From NCBI GenBank assembly GCA_937934655.1, contig CALGZB010000211.1, positions 1 through 38,054 of the forward strand: a stretch of DNA of 38,054 nt, in the 5' to 3' direction. Source of the DNA: an uncultured Acidimicrobiales bacterium. Lineage in GTDB: Bacteria > Actinomycetota > Acidimicrobiia > Acidimicrobiales > SHLQ01. This document shows, one piece after another, positions 24,807 through 32,992 of the stretch (its first letter is position 1; each line of letters begins with the position of its first letter). A program made the translations under genes and the position numbers. The notes beneath the pieces are model-generated. The model ran no database searches. It was not told the DNA's origin and was given only the letters and a program-made list of their open reading frames with translations.

Positions 24807-26036
24807 ATGGCTGGTCGAACCTTTCTTGCGATTCCTGGGCCAACGAACATTCCTGATTCGGTACTTGCCGCGTTCCGACGCCCGGCGGTCGACTTCGGCA
24901 CCGATGAGTTTGCGGCGTTCACCAACGAGTTGTGGGCCGATCTTGAGGCGCTGTTTGGTGCCCATCGGGTAATGGCGTACCCCTCGGTGGGGCACGGTGC
25001 TTGGGAAGCCACGCTCAACAATCTGCTCGAGCCCGGCGATGCGTTCTTGCTCCCACAGAATGGGCTGTTCGCCACCCGTTGGGCCGATATGGCCACCGCC
25101 AATGGGTTCTCGCCGCAACCGATCGAGGTCGATATCCGGCGGGCTCCGGATCCTGCGTTGATCTACGACGCCTTGGTCGCCGACACCGCCCATTCACTGG
25201 TGGGCGTCTTCGTGGCCCACACCGAAACATCCGCAGGAACGCTCGCAAACTTGGCGGCGATTCGAGAGGCGATCGATGCCGCTGGTCATCCAGGGTTGTT
25301 CGTGGTCGACGCCATCGCCTCGTTTGCAACCGACCCGGTGCCGATGGCCGACATCGGCATCGATGTGGTCTTGGCGAGTTCGCAGAAGGGCCTGATGATG
25401 CCGCCCGGGCTGTCCTTCTCTGCGGTGAGCCAACGCGCTCTCGAGCGGAACGCTCGGGTCGCCACACCGCGAAGCTTCTTTTCGTGGTCCGAGCGCATCG
25501 ACCCTGAGTGGGTCTACCAACGTTTCGGCGGAACCCCGCCGGTCCAACACCTCTTTGCGTTACGAGAGGCAGTTGACCTCATCCACGCTGAGGGCGGTAT
25601 CGACGCCGTGTGTGCTCGGCACTATCGATTCGCGACCGCGGCCCGAGCTTGTTTCGACGAGTGGGGAGACGGGTTCGAGATCAATGCGACCGAGTTGCCC
25701 GAGCAGGCGTCGGCGGTTACCTGTATCCGAGCGCCCGGCATGGTGGCGGATCACATCAGCATCGAGGAGGTACTACGCACCGCTCACGATGAGTTCGGCG
25801 TCGCGGCTTCGCACGCTATGTCCGAGTTGCGGACCAAAGCCTTTCGAGTTGGGCATCTTGGCGATATGAACGAGCCGATGCTTCTTGGCGCACTCGCTGG
25901 AATTGAGTGCGCATTTCGCCGACACGGGGTCGCTCATCACTCGGGCTTGGAGGCGGCAATGGCGTCGCTCACGACCAACGATTCAGCCGGGCATACTGGG
26001 AACGATCTCAACAGCGGAAGCGTTTCTTACCTATGA
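24807..26036 (+). CDS. Class V PLP-dependent aminotransferase, alanine/serine-glyoxylate type
   Basis: A fold type I PLP enzyme of 409 aa. The N-terminal AIPGPTNIP (8-16) is typical of the alanine-glyoxylate, serine-glyoxylate and serine-pyruvate aminotransferase group. AHTETSAG (137-144), the Asp of VVDAIASF (D168, which pairs with the PLP pyridine nitrogen) and the Schiff-base Lys in SSQKGLMMPPG (K194) are all present. It likely transfers an amino group between serine or alanine and glyoxylate or another 2-oxo acid; the exact substrate pair is not readable. The start is ATG 24807 with AGGG 7 nt upstream. Its stop overlaps the DM13 gene as ATGA, so the two are translationally coupled. The last ~25 residues are a Ser/Thr/Gly-rich tail. 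Confidence 0.92.
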   Translation: MAGRTFLAIPGPTNIPDSVLAAFRRPAVDFGTDEFAAFTNELWADLEALFGAHRVMAYPSVGHGAWEATLNNLLEPGDAFLLPQNGLFATRWADMATANGFSPQPIEVDIRRAPDPALIYDALVADTAHSLVGVFVAHTETSAGTLANLAAIREAIDAAGHPGLFVVDAIASFATDPVPMADIGIDVVLASSQKGLMMPPGLSFSAVSQRALERNARVATPRSFFSWSERIDPEWVYQRFGGTPPVQHLFALREAVDLIHAEGGIDAVCARHYRFATAARACFDEWGDGFEINATELPEQASAVTCIRAPGMVADHISIEEVLRTAHDEFGVAASHAMSELRTKAFRVGHLGDMNEPMLLGALAGIECAFRRHGVAHHSGLEAAMASLTTNDSAGHTGNDLNSGSVSYL

Positions 26037-26635
26037 ACATCCTGAAGAACCCCAAGGTGCTCGGCGCCGGAGTCGTCGGCCTCATCATCGTTGCCTTCCT
26101 CGCCTTCGGCGTCTTTGGTATCCAGACCGCCTTTACCGATGACGAAGTGAGCGAAGCCAATCCGTTTGCCGAGAGTGCCGGCGAATCGGGTCGGGCCGAA
26201 GACGTAACGTCAGCCGAACTCGCTGCCGATATGAACGACGCGATGGAAGGGGTCGAAGCGGTGACGGCCGACGAAGAGATGCCCGAGATGGAGGCCGAAA
26301 TCCTGACGTTGGGCGAAGGTAACTTTGAAGGACGTTCGCACCCGACAAGCGGAATCGCGAAGGTGCTCTCCGATGGAGACGTGTCGTTCCTGCGCTTCGA
26401 GGAGTTCGTCACCGATAACGGCCCCGATCTCAACGTGTATCTCTCTGCTGCGCCGCTCGGTGCCGACTCGGGTGAGTACGACGACGACTTCATCGACCTC
26501 GGCGATCTCAAGGGAAACATCGGCGAACAAAACTATGAGCTGCCCGCTGGCATCGATCTCGAGAAGTACAACACCGTCGTAATCTGGTGTGTTCGTTTCG
26601 GCGTAGCGTTCGGCGCCTCAAGCCTCAACGCCTAA
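26033..26635 (+). CDS. Membrane-anchored DM13-domain protein
   Basis: A 200-aa protein with an N-terminal TM anchor (~9-30), an acidic linker (~35-90) and a C-terminal DM13 domain (~95-199). Domain hallmarks are GNFEGRSHPTSGIAKVL, GPDLNVYLSA, DLGDLKGNIGEQNYELP and VVIWCVRFGVAFG with the single conserved Cys, C186. DM13 domains are extracellular and have been proposed to act in redox reactions, but the activity is not well established. The start is ATG 26033, overlapping the aminotransferase stop by 4 nt. An in-frame upstream start would lie inside that gene. It is followed by a bidirectional terminator facing the DUF1501 gene. Confidence 0.87.
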   Translation: MNILKNPKVLGAGVVGLIIVAFLAFGVFGIQTAFTDDEVSEANPFAESAGESGRAEDVTSAELAADMNDAMEGVEAVTADEEMPEMEAEILTLGEGNFEGRSHPTSGIAKVLSDGDVSFLRFEEFVTDNGPDLNVYLSAAPLGADSGEYDDDFIDLGDLKGNIGEQNYELPAGIDLEKYNTVVIWCVRFGVAFGASSLNA

Positions 26636-26700
26636 AAAACACGAACTGGTACAGGATTTGGTTGCTATGGCGACCGCTAGCTGTACCAGTTCGGGGTTTT
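26634..26700. terminator. Bidirectional terminator between DM13 and DUF1501 genes
   Basis: The arms 26642-26654 (CGAACTGGTACAG) and 26681-26693 (CTGTACCAGTTCG) are perfect over 13 bp with a 26-nt spacer. They are flanked by AAAAAA on the left (26634-26639) and TTTT on the right (26697-26700), so a T-run follows the stem in both directions. It lies between two convergent genes and touches both stop codons. Confidence 0.8.
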
Positions 26701-28042
26701 AGGCGATGACTCCCTCGATTGGGGTGGCGTTGCCGGAGAGCACATTGCTGGCGTCGACGCCGAACCAGCTGGCAAGGGTGGCGTAGTAGTCGCTCATGCC
26801 CACAGTGGGGGAGAGGTTGTCCTCGTTGTCGAGTTTGGTGAGCGATGGCGATTCGCCGTGACGGCCGGCCACGATGGGGCCGGCAAGCATTGCGACCGAC
26901 GCGTTCCCGTGGTCGGTGCCTGACCCGCTGGACCTGGGCCGTCGACCGAACTCGGACGTGGTGGCGATAAGGGTCGAGCGATCGAGATCGGTGTTTGCCA
27001 GATCGTTGCGAAAAGCGACAAGCGCATCGTTGAGTTCCATCATGAGGTAATCGTGCGAACCGGGCTGATCGTCGTGGGTGTCGAAGCCGCCATGGCTTAC
27101 CTGCACGACCCGGAGCCCGGCGTCTGCCCGAAGCAATGACGCCGTCGCTGCAAGCTTTTGTCCGAGCTCGGTACCCGGGTAGGTCTCACGACGCTCCTGC
27201 TCGGCTGCCTCGGCAGCTTCGTCGCCGTCAGGGACCAATCCGCCGAGCATGTCGGCGAATTCCACGGCTTGGGCGGCGCCGAGCCTGGCCGAGGCGGTGA
27301 GCGCCGAGTTTCCGGCCGTCTCACTTGCTGAACCGTTGCCCATCGCGAGAACCGACCGTCGGTACTGTTGATACCAGGCGTCCTCGCTACGGAAGTACCA
27401 GCCCGCCTCAGCGTTCCGAAGGCCAGCGGTTACCGCTTTGTTGGCGAGGAGCGCCCGGGAATAACCACTTCCGCCGATGGCCAAGCCGGTGAGCGGAGCA
27501 CCTACGTCGAGTTCGTCGCAGAGTCGACCGAGGAAACCCGTGGAGTAGTCGTCGGCCGACGATGTCATGCCATAGGCCCATCGGTTCTCCATTTCGAAGT
27601 GCGACAACCCGCCGTCGGTAAGTCCGACCCCTTCGATAACCGCCAACCCTTGCTGGTGGAGCCCAGCCAGCGATGGGTTCAAGCCCATTTCGTCGTCGAG
27701 GACCACGAGATCTTCGGGGTCGTGCATCATGTTTTCGCGCAGCGATCGCAGCCGACCCGAACCGTAGGGCTCAAGGGTGGCGAGCCCGTCGTTGCCACCA
27801 TTGAGATCGATGACCACGAGGGTTCGGCCTTCGGGCACCGGTGTGAGGGGTTTCTTCGGCGCTCCCGACGGTGACTCGCTACTCGACGGAGCGACTGCGT
27901 CGGGCCAACGCTCGGCACTTCCGCCGAGGAGATAGGCGCCGCCGCCAATAGCGGTTGCCGTTGCTCCGGCGCCAAGAAGGAATCGTCGGCGGGAGGGATG
28001 GCGGGACTTGGGGAAATCGTGGGTGTTTTGGGTGTCGCTCAT
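26699..28042 (-). CDS. DUF1501 family Tat-exported protein
   Basis: A 447-aa protein with a twin-arginine signal at the N-terminus (SRRRFLLGAGATATAIGGG, ~17-35), so it is exported folded. The DUF1501 family belongs to the alkaline phosphatase/sulfatase superfamily. Visible motifs are LVVIDLNGGNDGL, SHGGFDTHDDQ (~305-315), TSEFGRRPRSSGS and GTDHGNASVAMLAG. These His and Asp residues are probable metal or active-site residues, but the substrate is unknown. The start is ATG at 28042. The open frame extends further upstream only as out-of-phase sequence inside the DUF1800 gene. The ATG overlaps the DUF1800 stop by 4 nt, a pairing seen widely in bacteria. Confidence 0.9.
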   Translation of the reverse strand: MSDTQNTHDFPKSRHPSRRRFLLGAGATATAIGGGAYLLGGSAERWPDAVAPSSSESPSGAPKKPLTPVPEGRTLVVIDLNGGNDGLATLEPYGSGRLRSLRENMMHDPEDLVVLDDEMGLNPSLAGLHQQGLAVIEGVGLTDGGLSHFEMENRWAYGMTSSADDYSTGFLGRLCDELDVGAPLTGLAIGGSGYSRALLANKAVTAGLRNAEAGWYFRSEDAWYQQYRRSVLAMGNGSASETAGNSALTASARLGAAQAVEFADMLGGLVPDGDEAAEAAEQERRETYPGTELGQKLAATASLLRADAGLRVVQVSHGGFDTHDDQPGSHDYLMMELNDALVAFRNDLANTDLDRSTLIATTSEFGRRPRSSGSGTDHGNASVAMLAGPIVAGRHGESPSLTKLDNEDNLSPTVGMSDYYATLASWFGVDASNVLSGNATPIEGVIA

Positions 28043-29343
28043 GTCAGTTGAAACTCCGGTGAGGCGAGGGCGATGCCGAGCAGAAGCTCGAGGGTGTTGT
28101 CGAAGGGGAACTCGTCGGCGGCGTCTTGCATGGCCTGGCGAGTCGAGTCGCTGACGTCGAAGAGGCCGCAATGTTGAAGGACGGCATCGACCTCGGGTTC
28201 GACGCTGCTGATGAGCCGATCGCTCAGCTCGGCTTGGAACATCAGATTGGTCCGCGCCAGAACCTGCGAGGCGGTAAGCCATCGCTCGTCGCCGGGCCAG
28301 CCGGCGACGTTGGGCGGGTCGTAGGGCGCATGACCGAGTTCGTACACCCACCACGGGTCGGGCTCGACGCTGTCGAGGCCGAGGATGGCGACCCCACCAA
28401 TCAGGTACTCCAACGCGGTCTTTGCTCTGCTTCGAACACCGGCGAGGAAGTCGGGGTGCTCGATGATCGCTTCGAGTAGCGGGCGAAGTTCCAAGTCGTT
28501 CGAGCGAAAGATGTCGGCCAGTTCATCGAGCCGTGATTCGGACGGGGTGGTTCCCACGAGATGGCGATAGATGGCGCCCGACACGTGGCGAGCACAGGCC
28601 GGTTGGTCACAAATTTCATCGATGATCGACGTGTTCGTCCAACGTTTGCGAACCCCGAAGAATCGGAGAGGCCGGTCGTAGTGCTGTTCGGGGTCGAACC
28701 CGACCTCTTTGGTTTCGTAGTCGACGTACCAGCCCGAAAGTCCACGGGCTGCCACCCGAACATCGTCCTCGGTGTAGTTGCCTACGCCGAGTGCAAAGAG
28801 TTCCATCACTTCGCGGGCGTAGTTCTCGTTTGGGTCGTCGCCCGACGAGTTCGCTCCGTCGAGGTAGTAGAGCATCGCCCCGTCGATGGTCAGTGCCTGA
28901 AGCATCTCGCGAAAGTTGCCGAGGGCGTGTTTTTCGAGAAGGTCCCGCTGGATGGCGACGAAGCCCACTTCGGCCTTCTCGAAGCTCGACGGCATGTGGT
29001 TGTGCCAGAACCACGTCATCCGATCGCGCAAGGTGGCATCGGGCGACCACAACTTGCGAAGCCATGCGGCGATGAAGTCTTCGTTGTTGCCGTTTGCTGG
29101 GTCGATGAGTGAGTCGGCCTCTGGCTCAGCGTCGTACGCCTCGTCGAGGAGCGACCGCGCAAGCTCAAGAGGTGACAGGTTCGATGCTCTCTGCACGGCG
29201 CCGGGGTGTGCGGTCATGGTGAGCCGTCGCAGCACGTGGGCTCGAAGTTCGTCTTCGGAGGCGACTGGTTGCCGAAAGGCCGTGAAGAGCGATCTGCGGG
29301 AGAGCGAACTGCGGGAGAGGGTCGTCGTGCGAGTCGTAGCCAT
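28039..29343 (-). CDS. DUF1800 family protein
   Basis: A 434-aa protein recognised as DUF1800 by MTWFWHNHMP (~108-117), MLYYLDGANSSGDDPNENYA, REVMELFALGVGNYTEDDV and the C-terminal PPNVAGWPGDERWL. The function is unknown; the family almost always neighbours a DUF1501 gene, as here. The N-terminus has a Ser-Arg-rich stretch (SLSRRSLF) that looks like a remnant of a Tat motif but is not followed by a hydrophobic segment. Export is therefore uncertain. The start is ATG at 29343, the last base of the CAT at 29341-29343, with no clear ribosome binding site. It is divergent from the response regulator gene, and both starts lie 22 bp from a shared array of TTCATG sites. Confidence 0.88.
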   Translation of the reverse strand: MATTRTTTLSRSSLSRRSLFTAFRQPVASEDELRAHVLRRLTMTAHPGAVQRASNLSPLELARSLLDEAYDAEPEADSLIDPANGNNEDFIAAWLRKLWSPDATLRDRMTWFWHNHMPSSFEKAEVGFVAIQRDLLEKHALGNFREMLQALTIDGAMLYYLDGANSSGDDPNENYAREVMELFALGVGNYTEDDVRVAARGLSGWYVDYETKEVGFDPEQHYDRPLRFFGVRKRWTNTSIIDEICDQPACARHVSGAIYRHLVGTTPSESRLDELADIFRSNDLELRPLLEAIIEHPDFLAGVRSRAKTALEYLIGGVAILGLDSVEPDPWWVYELGHAPYDPPNVAGWPGDERWLTASQVLARTNLMFQAELSDRLISSVEPEVDAVLQHCGLFDVSDSTRQAMQDAADEFPFDNTLELLLGIALASPEFQLT

Positions 29344-29365
29344 GAATTCGTTCTAGAAAACCGAC

Positions 29366-29406
29366 CATGAAACAAACATGAACCCGTTCTTCATGTGTTC
29401 TTCATG
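29366..29406. promoter_or_regulatory. Mirrored 11-bp direct repeats (four TTCATG half-sites), candidate response-regulator operator
   Basis: CATGAA occurs at 29366-29371 and 29377-29382, and TTCATG at 29390-29395 and 29401-29406. Spacing is 11 bp within each pair. On the plus strand the 10-mer GTTCTTCATG is repeated exactly at 29386-29395 and 29397-29406. OmpR/PhoB-family regulators bind such 11-bp tandem repeats as dimers. Each pair ends 22 bp before a start codon, GTG 29429 on the right and ATG 29343 on the left, so the layout is symmetrical. Binding by the adjacent regulator is an inference. Confidence 0.65.
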
Positions 29407-29428
29407 AAAGAGATGGTTCACTAGAGGA

Positions 29429-30130
29429 GTGCGAGTACTGGTTGTCGAGGACGACATCCCCCTAGCGACGATTCTCGAGCGGGGACTTGTAGAAGACGGC
29501 TATGCCGTCGATCTGGCGCAGCGGGTGGTCGATGCGCGCCATAACGTCGAGTCGAACGACTACGACATTGTTGTGCTCGACCTTGGACTGCCCGATGGGA
29601 ATGGTCTCGATCTCTGCGCCGAGTTGCGGGCACAGGGATATGCCGTGCCGATTTTGATGCTCACCGCACGTGACTCACTGTCGGACAAGGTGTCGGGTCT
29701 CGATGCTGGCGCAGACGATTACCTCACGAAGCCCTTCGACTACCCAGAGCTCGCGGCGCGGCTTCGAGCGTTGGTCCGCCGTCCTGCCGATGCCAGATCT
29801 CCGGTGCTTGAAGTCGGTGCACTTAAGCTTGATCCTGCTTCGCGTCGGGTGTGGTTGGGCGCGATCGTTGTGCCGCTTACAAGCCGCGAGTTCTCACTGC
29901 TTGAGTACTTAATGATCCACTCAACCGAAGTGGTTAGCCGGACTGACCTGCTCGAACATGTGTGGGACGCCAACTACGACGGCCTCTCGAACGTGGTTGA
30001 TGTGCACATCGCCAATCTTCGGCGGAAGTTGGCCGGACCAGGTGGAACTGCCACTATCGAGACGGTGCGAGGCGCTGGCTACCGACTATCCACCGAAGAA
30101 GAGCCAGGCGAAGTGAAGGATCAATCATGA
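29429..30130 (+). CDS. OmpR/PhoB-family response regulator
   Basis: A 233-aa two-domain regulator. The receiver domain (1-115) has the acidic pocket E7-D8-D9, phospho-acceptor D51 (IVVLDLGLPDG), T79 and K101. The winged-helix DNA-binding domain (~125-226) has LTSREFSLLEYL, VDVHIANLRRKL and the C-terminal hairpin VRGAGYRL. The start is GTG 29429, which gives the standard MRVLVVEDD opening. The purine-rich GAGGAG directly abuts this codon, so spacing is wrong for a normal ribosome binding site and the mRNA may be leaderless. It overlaps the kinase gene by 4 nt (ATGA). It probably controls its own operon and the divergent DUF1800-DUF1501 pair through the TTCATG repeats (inference). Confidence 0.94.
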   Translation: MRVLVVEDDIPLATILERGLVEDGYAVDLAQRVVDARHNVESNDYDIVVLDLGLPDGNGLDLCAELRAQGYAVPILMLTARDSLSDKVSGLDAGADDYLTKPFDYPELAARLRALVRRPADARSPVLEVGALKLDPASRRVWLGAIVVPLTSREFSLLEYLMIHSTEVVSRTDLLEHVWDANYDGLSNVVDVHIANLRRKLAGPGGTATIETVRGAGYRLSTEEEPGEVKDQS

Positions 30131-31284
30131 ACCTCCGCGGAGTACGTCTGCGTTTGGCCATCGTGTACGGCGTCATAACCGCCATCACCGTCGGCGCCTT
30201 GGCTTGGTATGCGGCGTCTGTAGCCAGCGACCGGATCTATCAGTCGGCCGAACGCGACGCCGTCAGCAAGGTCGCCGAAGCCGCCATCGACCCCGAATCG
30301 GCGCCTGACAACATTTGGCAGGTCAACATCACCGACGAATGGGCCACAGCCCTCGGTGAGGAGTGGGTCGAACCGCCGCTCTTTACGATCGTCGCCAACG
30401 CCGGCGGCTTCGAGAACTTTCAACGGTTCGAACAAGATGGCACCTGGTTGGCGTTCACCCGACCACTCGATGCCGGGAGCACTTTTGTCGTCTCGGCCGT
30501 CTATCTCGAAGACTACGAATCCGACGTGTCAGGAATTCGATGGCGGATCGGTCTCGCCGCGCTCGGGTCGATGATCGCCGCAGCGCTCGCCGGTTGGTAC
30601 GTCGCTGGCCGCTCACTCATCCCAGCGCGGCAAGCCGCGCAGCAGCAACGCGACTTCATCGCCGATGCCGCGCACGAGCTTCGAACACCCCTCGCCGTCA
30701 TTCAAGCTTCGGCGAGTCACACGCTTTCCCGAGACCGCGAGGTCGACGCCTACCGGGAGTCGCTGCTCGAAATTCGCCAAGCCACCGAACGGGCATCTGC
30801 CGGAGTCGGAGAACTCCTGGAGCTCGCCCGGCTCGAGTCGGGCCAAGCCAAACCGCGTACCGCGCCGCTGCGACTCGACCTACTCATCGAAGAAGTCGCC
30901 TCTGGTGTCCGCGTTGACGACACAAAAGTCGAAGCTCGGCCAACCATCTCCGTGGTGGCGGATGCCGACTACGGGCTGCTGCGCCAGATCATCGAGAGCC
31001 TTGTACGTAATGCCGCGGCACGCTCCGACTCGGTGGTGCTAACCGCCACCAGTCATGCCGGCATGGCCATCATCGACGTGATCGACGACGGCCCCGGTTT
31101 CGATGCCGAACTCCTTCCCCATGTGTTCGACCGGTTCCGACGAGGAGACTCGAAGGGCTCGTCTGGCTTGGGAATGGCCATCGCAAAGACCGTCGTCGAG
31201 GCCCACGGCGGCAAAATCTCGGCACAAAATCGGGACGAAGGTGGAGCCCTCGTGAGGGTTGAGCTGCGTGTTTCAGCGCAGTAG
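30127..31284 (+). CDS. Membrane sensor histidine kinase
   Basis: A 385-aa kinase, the partner of the upstream response regulator. TM1 (~9-30), an extracytoplasmic sensor domain of ~105 residues (~31-138) and TM2 (~141-160) are followed by only ~20 residues before the H-box. There is thus no full HAMP domain. The phosphorylated His is H183 in FIADAAHELRTPL. The ATPase region has an N-box LVRNAAARS (the usual Lys/His after NA is missing), a G1 box DDGPGF, an F-box FDRFRRGD and a G2 box SSGLGMAI. The sensor domain shows no motif that names its signal. ATG 30127 overlaps the regulator stop. Confidence 0.93.
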   Translation: MNLRGVRLRLAIVYGVITAITVGALAWYAASVASDRIYQSAERDAVSKVAEAAIDPESAPDNIWQVNITDEWATALGEEWVEPPLFTIVANAGGFENFQRFEQDGTWLAFTRPLDAGSTFVVSAVYLEDYESDVSGIRWRIGLAALGSMIAAALAGWYVAGRSLIPARQAAQQQRDFIADAAHELRTPLAVIQASASHTLSRDREVDAYRESLLEIRQATERASAGVGELLELARLESGQAKPRTAPLRLDLLIEEVASGVRVDDTKVEARPTISVVADADYGLLRQIIESLVRNAAARSDSVVLTATSHAGMAIIDVIDDGPGFDAELLPHVFDRFRRGDSKGSSGLGMAIAKTVVEAHGGKISAQNRDEGGALVRVELRVSAQ

Positions 31285-31295
31285 CCGCAACGATT

Positions 31296-31312
31296 CGGTC
31301 GTAGTCCGACCG
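31296..31312 (+). terminator. Hairpin after the histidine kinase gene, weak terminator candidate
   Basis: A 6-bp stem, CGGTCG with CGACCG, and a 5-nt loop lie 11 bp after the stop. A loosely T-rich stretch (TTCTTTGATTCTT) follows. The stem is short, so this is only a candidate. Confidence 0.35.
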
Positions 31313-31343
31313 CGAGACTTCTTTGATTCTTGGGCCCTCGCGG

Positions 31344-31372
31344 TTCAATTTTCCAAGTTTTGCGTGTAATGA
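31344..31372 (+). promoter_or_regulatory. Possible promoter of the liv genes
   Basis: TTCAAT (31344-31349) and TAATGA (31367-31372) are 17 bp apart and lie 64-92 bp upstream of livK, in the only sizeable gap before it. Matches to the sigma-70 consensus are weak. The gap must hold a promoter if the kinase transcript ends upstream. Confidence 0.25.
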
Positions 31373-31435
31373 TGTTCGGATGGGGAATCGCATTGTCGCG
31401 GTTTTCTGTTCAATCACCCTTGGAGGGGAAACATA

Positions 31436-32785
31436 GTGAAGAAACTTTTCGCGATCCTCAGCGTGCTTTTGTCGTTTGCACTCGTTGCGGCAGCATGTGG
31501 ATCAGATGCAGCAGATGTAGTTGACGCCGGCACCGATGCCGTCGAAGACGCCGTTGACGGCGACGACGACGGTGCGATGGAAGACGACGCAATGGGCGAC
31601 CATCTTGGCGATGGCTCCCTTGGCGTCGTAACCATCGAAGCAGGCGCTGAAGTACAGATCCGCTCGCTCAACGCCATCACCGGCGACGTGGCATTCCTCG
31701 GTGTGCCAAACCAGCGTGCAGTTGAAGCCGCAATCGCCGACTACGGCGACATTCACGGCTTCGGCGTTTCCATGGGCACCGGTCTTGACGACCTTTGTTC
31801 CGCTGACGGTGGCCAGGCTGCTGCTCAGACCATCGTCGCTGACGAACAGGTCATCGGCGTTATCGGTACCTCCTGCTCCGGTGCAGCTACCGCTGCTGCT
31901 CCGCTTATCGCGGAAGCCGGAATGGTCATGATTTCAGGCTCGAACACCTCGCCTGCACTTACCTCGGACCAGCAGGGTAACGCTGGCGAAAACTACAACG
32001 AGGGCTACTACCGCACGGCTCACAACGACCTCTTCCAGGGCGCTGCCATGGCCGAGTACGCCTACACCGAGCTCGGTCTCACCACCGCAGCAGCAATTCA
32101 CGATGGCGATCCATACACCGAAGGTCTCGCCACCGCATTCATCAACGCCTTTGTTGCTCTCGGCGGAACCGACACCGGTTTCACCGCTGTAGCCAAGGAA
32201 GACACCGACATGGTTCCGGTTCTTACCGAAATCGCTGCCGGTTCACCTGAAGCACTGTTCTTCCCAATCTTCCAGCCTGCTGGCGACTTCGTCGCTGACC
32301 AGGCACCTGGCGTATCGGGTCTTGAGAACACGATTCTTCTTGGCGCTGACGGCCTCCTGGTCGACGGTTTCATGGAGCTTGAGCAGTCCGAGGGAATGCG
32401 CTTCTCCGGTCCTGACACCCGCTTCGGAACCAACACCAACCAGAGCACCGGCATCACCGCCACCGACTTCCTTGCAACCTACGAAGCCGCTCACGGTGAA
32501 GCACCAAGTGCTGCATTCTGGGGTCATAGCTACGATGCAACCGCAATGCTCCTCGACGCCATCGATGCTGCTTCATGGCTTGACGGTGACAACCTCATGG
32601 TCGACCGTGCAGGCGTTCGTGAATTCCTCACCGGCATCCGCGGATACAGCGGCATCATCGGAACCATTAACTGTGATGACTTCGGTGACTGTGGTTCACA
32701 GAAGATCACGATTATTGAGCACCTCAGCTCCGCTGACATCGAAGCCTCGAAAGAGAACGTTGTCTTCGAATACGTACCTAGCTAA
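31436..32785 (+). CDS. livK: Branched-chain amino acid-type ABC transporter substrate-binding lipoprotein
   Basis: A 449-aa periplasmic-binding protein (type I fold, LivJ/LivK family). A lipoprotein signal peptide ends at VAAAC, with the lipidated Cys at 21. An acidic Asp/Ala linker follows (~24-60). The binding domain has IRSLNAITGDVAFLG, the GVIGTSCSGAATAAAPLIAE region (hinge and ligand Ser/Thr) and HSYDATAMLLDAI. It captures a small polar or branched-chain ligand and delivers it to LivHM; ligand identity cannot be read from sequence. The start is GTG 31436 with GGAGG 9 nt upstream. A strong terminator follows, so this protein is likely made in excess over the membrane subunits. Confidence 0.92.
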   Translation: MKKLFAILSVLLSFALVAAACGSDAADVVDAGTDAVEDAVDGDDDGAMEDDAMGDHLGDGSLGVVTIEAGAEVQIRSLNAITGDVAFLGVPNQRAVEAAIADYGDIHGFGVSMGTGLDDLCSADGGQAAAQTIVADEQVIGVIGTSCSGAATAAAPLIAEAGMVMISGSNTSPALTSDQQGNAGENYNEGYYRTAHNDLFQGAAMAEYAYTELGLTTAAAIHDGDPYTEGLATAFINAFVALGGTDTGFTAVAKEDTDMVPVLTEIAAGSPEALFFPIFQPAGDFVADQAPGVSGLENTILLGADGLLVDGFMELEQSEGMRFSGPDTRFGTNTNQSTGITATDFLATYEAAHGEAPSAAFWGHSYDATAMLLDAIDAASWLDGDNLMVDRAGVREFLTGIRGYSGIIGTINCDDFGDCGSQKITIIEHLSSADIEASKENVVFEYVPS

Positions 32786-32847
32786 ATCCTTAGCTTCCGG
32801 AGACTGAGCCCCACGTCAGGGGATCAAGCTCCAATTAGACTTGTCCG

Positions 32848-32889
32848 GCGACCCCGTCCACTCTTTCGTGGCGGGGTCGCTGTGTTTTT
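32848..32889 (+). terminator. Strong rho-independent terminator between livK and livH
   Basis: The left arm 32848-32861 (GCGACCCCGTCCAC) pairs with 32868-32880 (GTGGCGGGGTCGC) with a single bulged T. The loop is 6 nt (TCTTTC), followed by TGTGTTTTT. This is a classic GC-rich stem plus T-run. A second 6-bp hairpin (CGGGTC 32906-32911 with GACCCG 32918-32923) follows in the gap before livH. Confidence 0.88.
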
Positions 32890-32992
32890 GGCCTTCGCGG
32901 GGGAACGGGTCCGACCAGACCCGGACGCCAAGGCATAAAGGCACTACAGAAAACATGGTTAGAACAATGACGTTCCAGGGGAAGTGTTTCCG

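Noticed and set aside
28043-28354. Upstream extension of the DUF1501 frame
   Set aside because: It would put an Arg-rich sequence before an excellent Tat signal and overlaps the DUF1800 gene; ATG at 28042 with the ATGA overlap is better.
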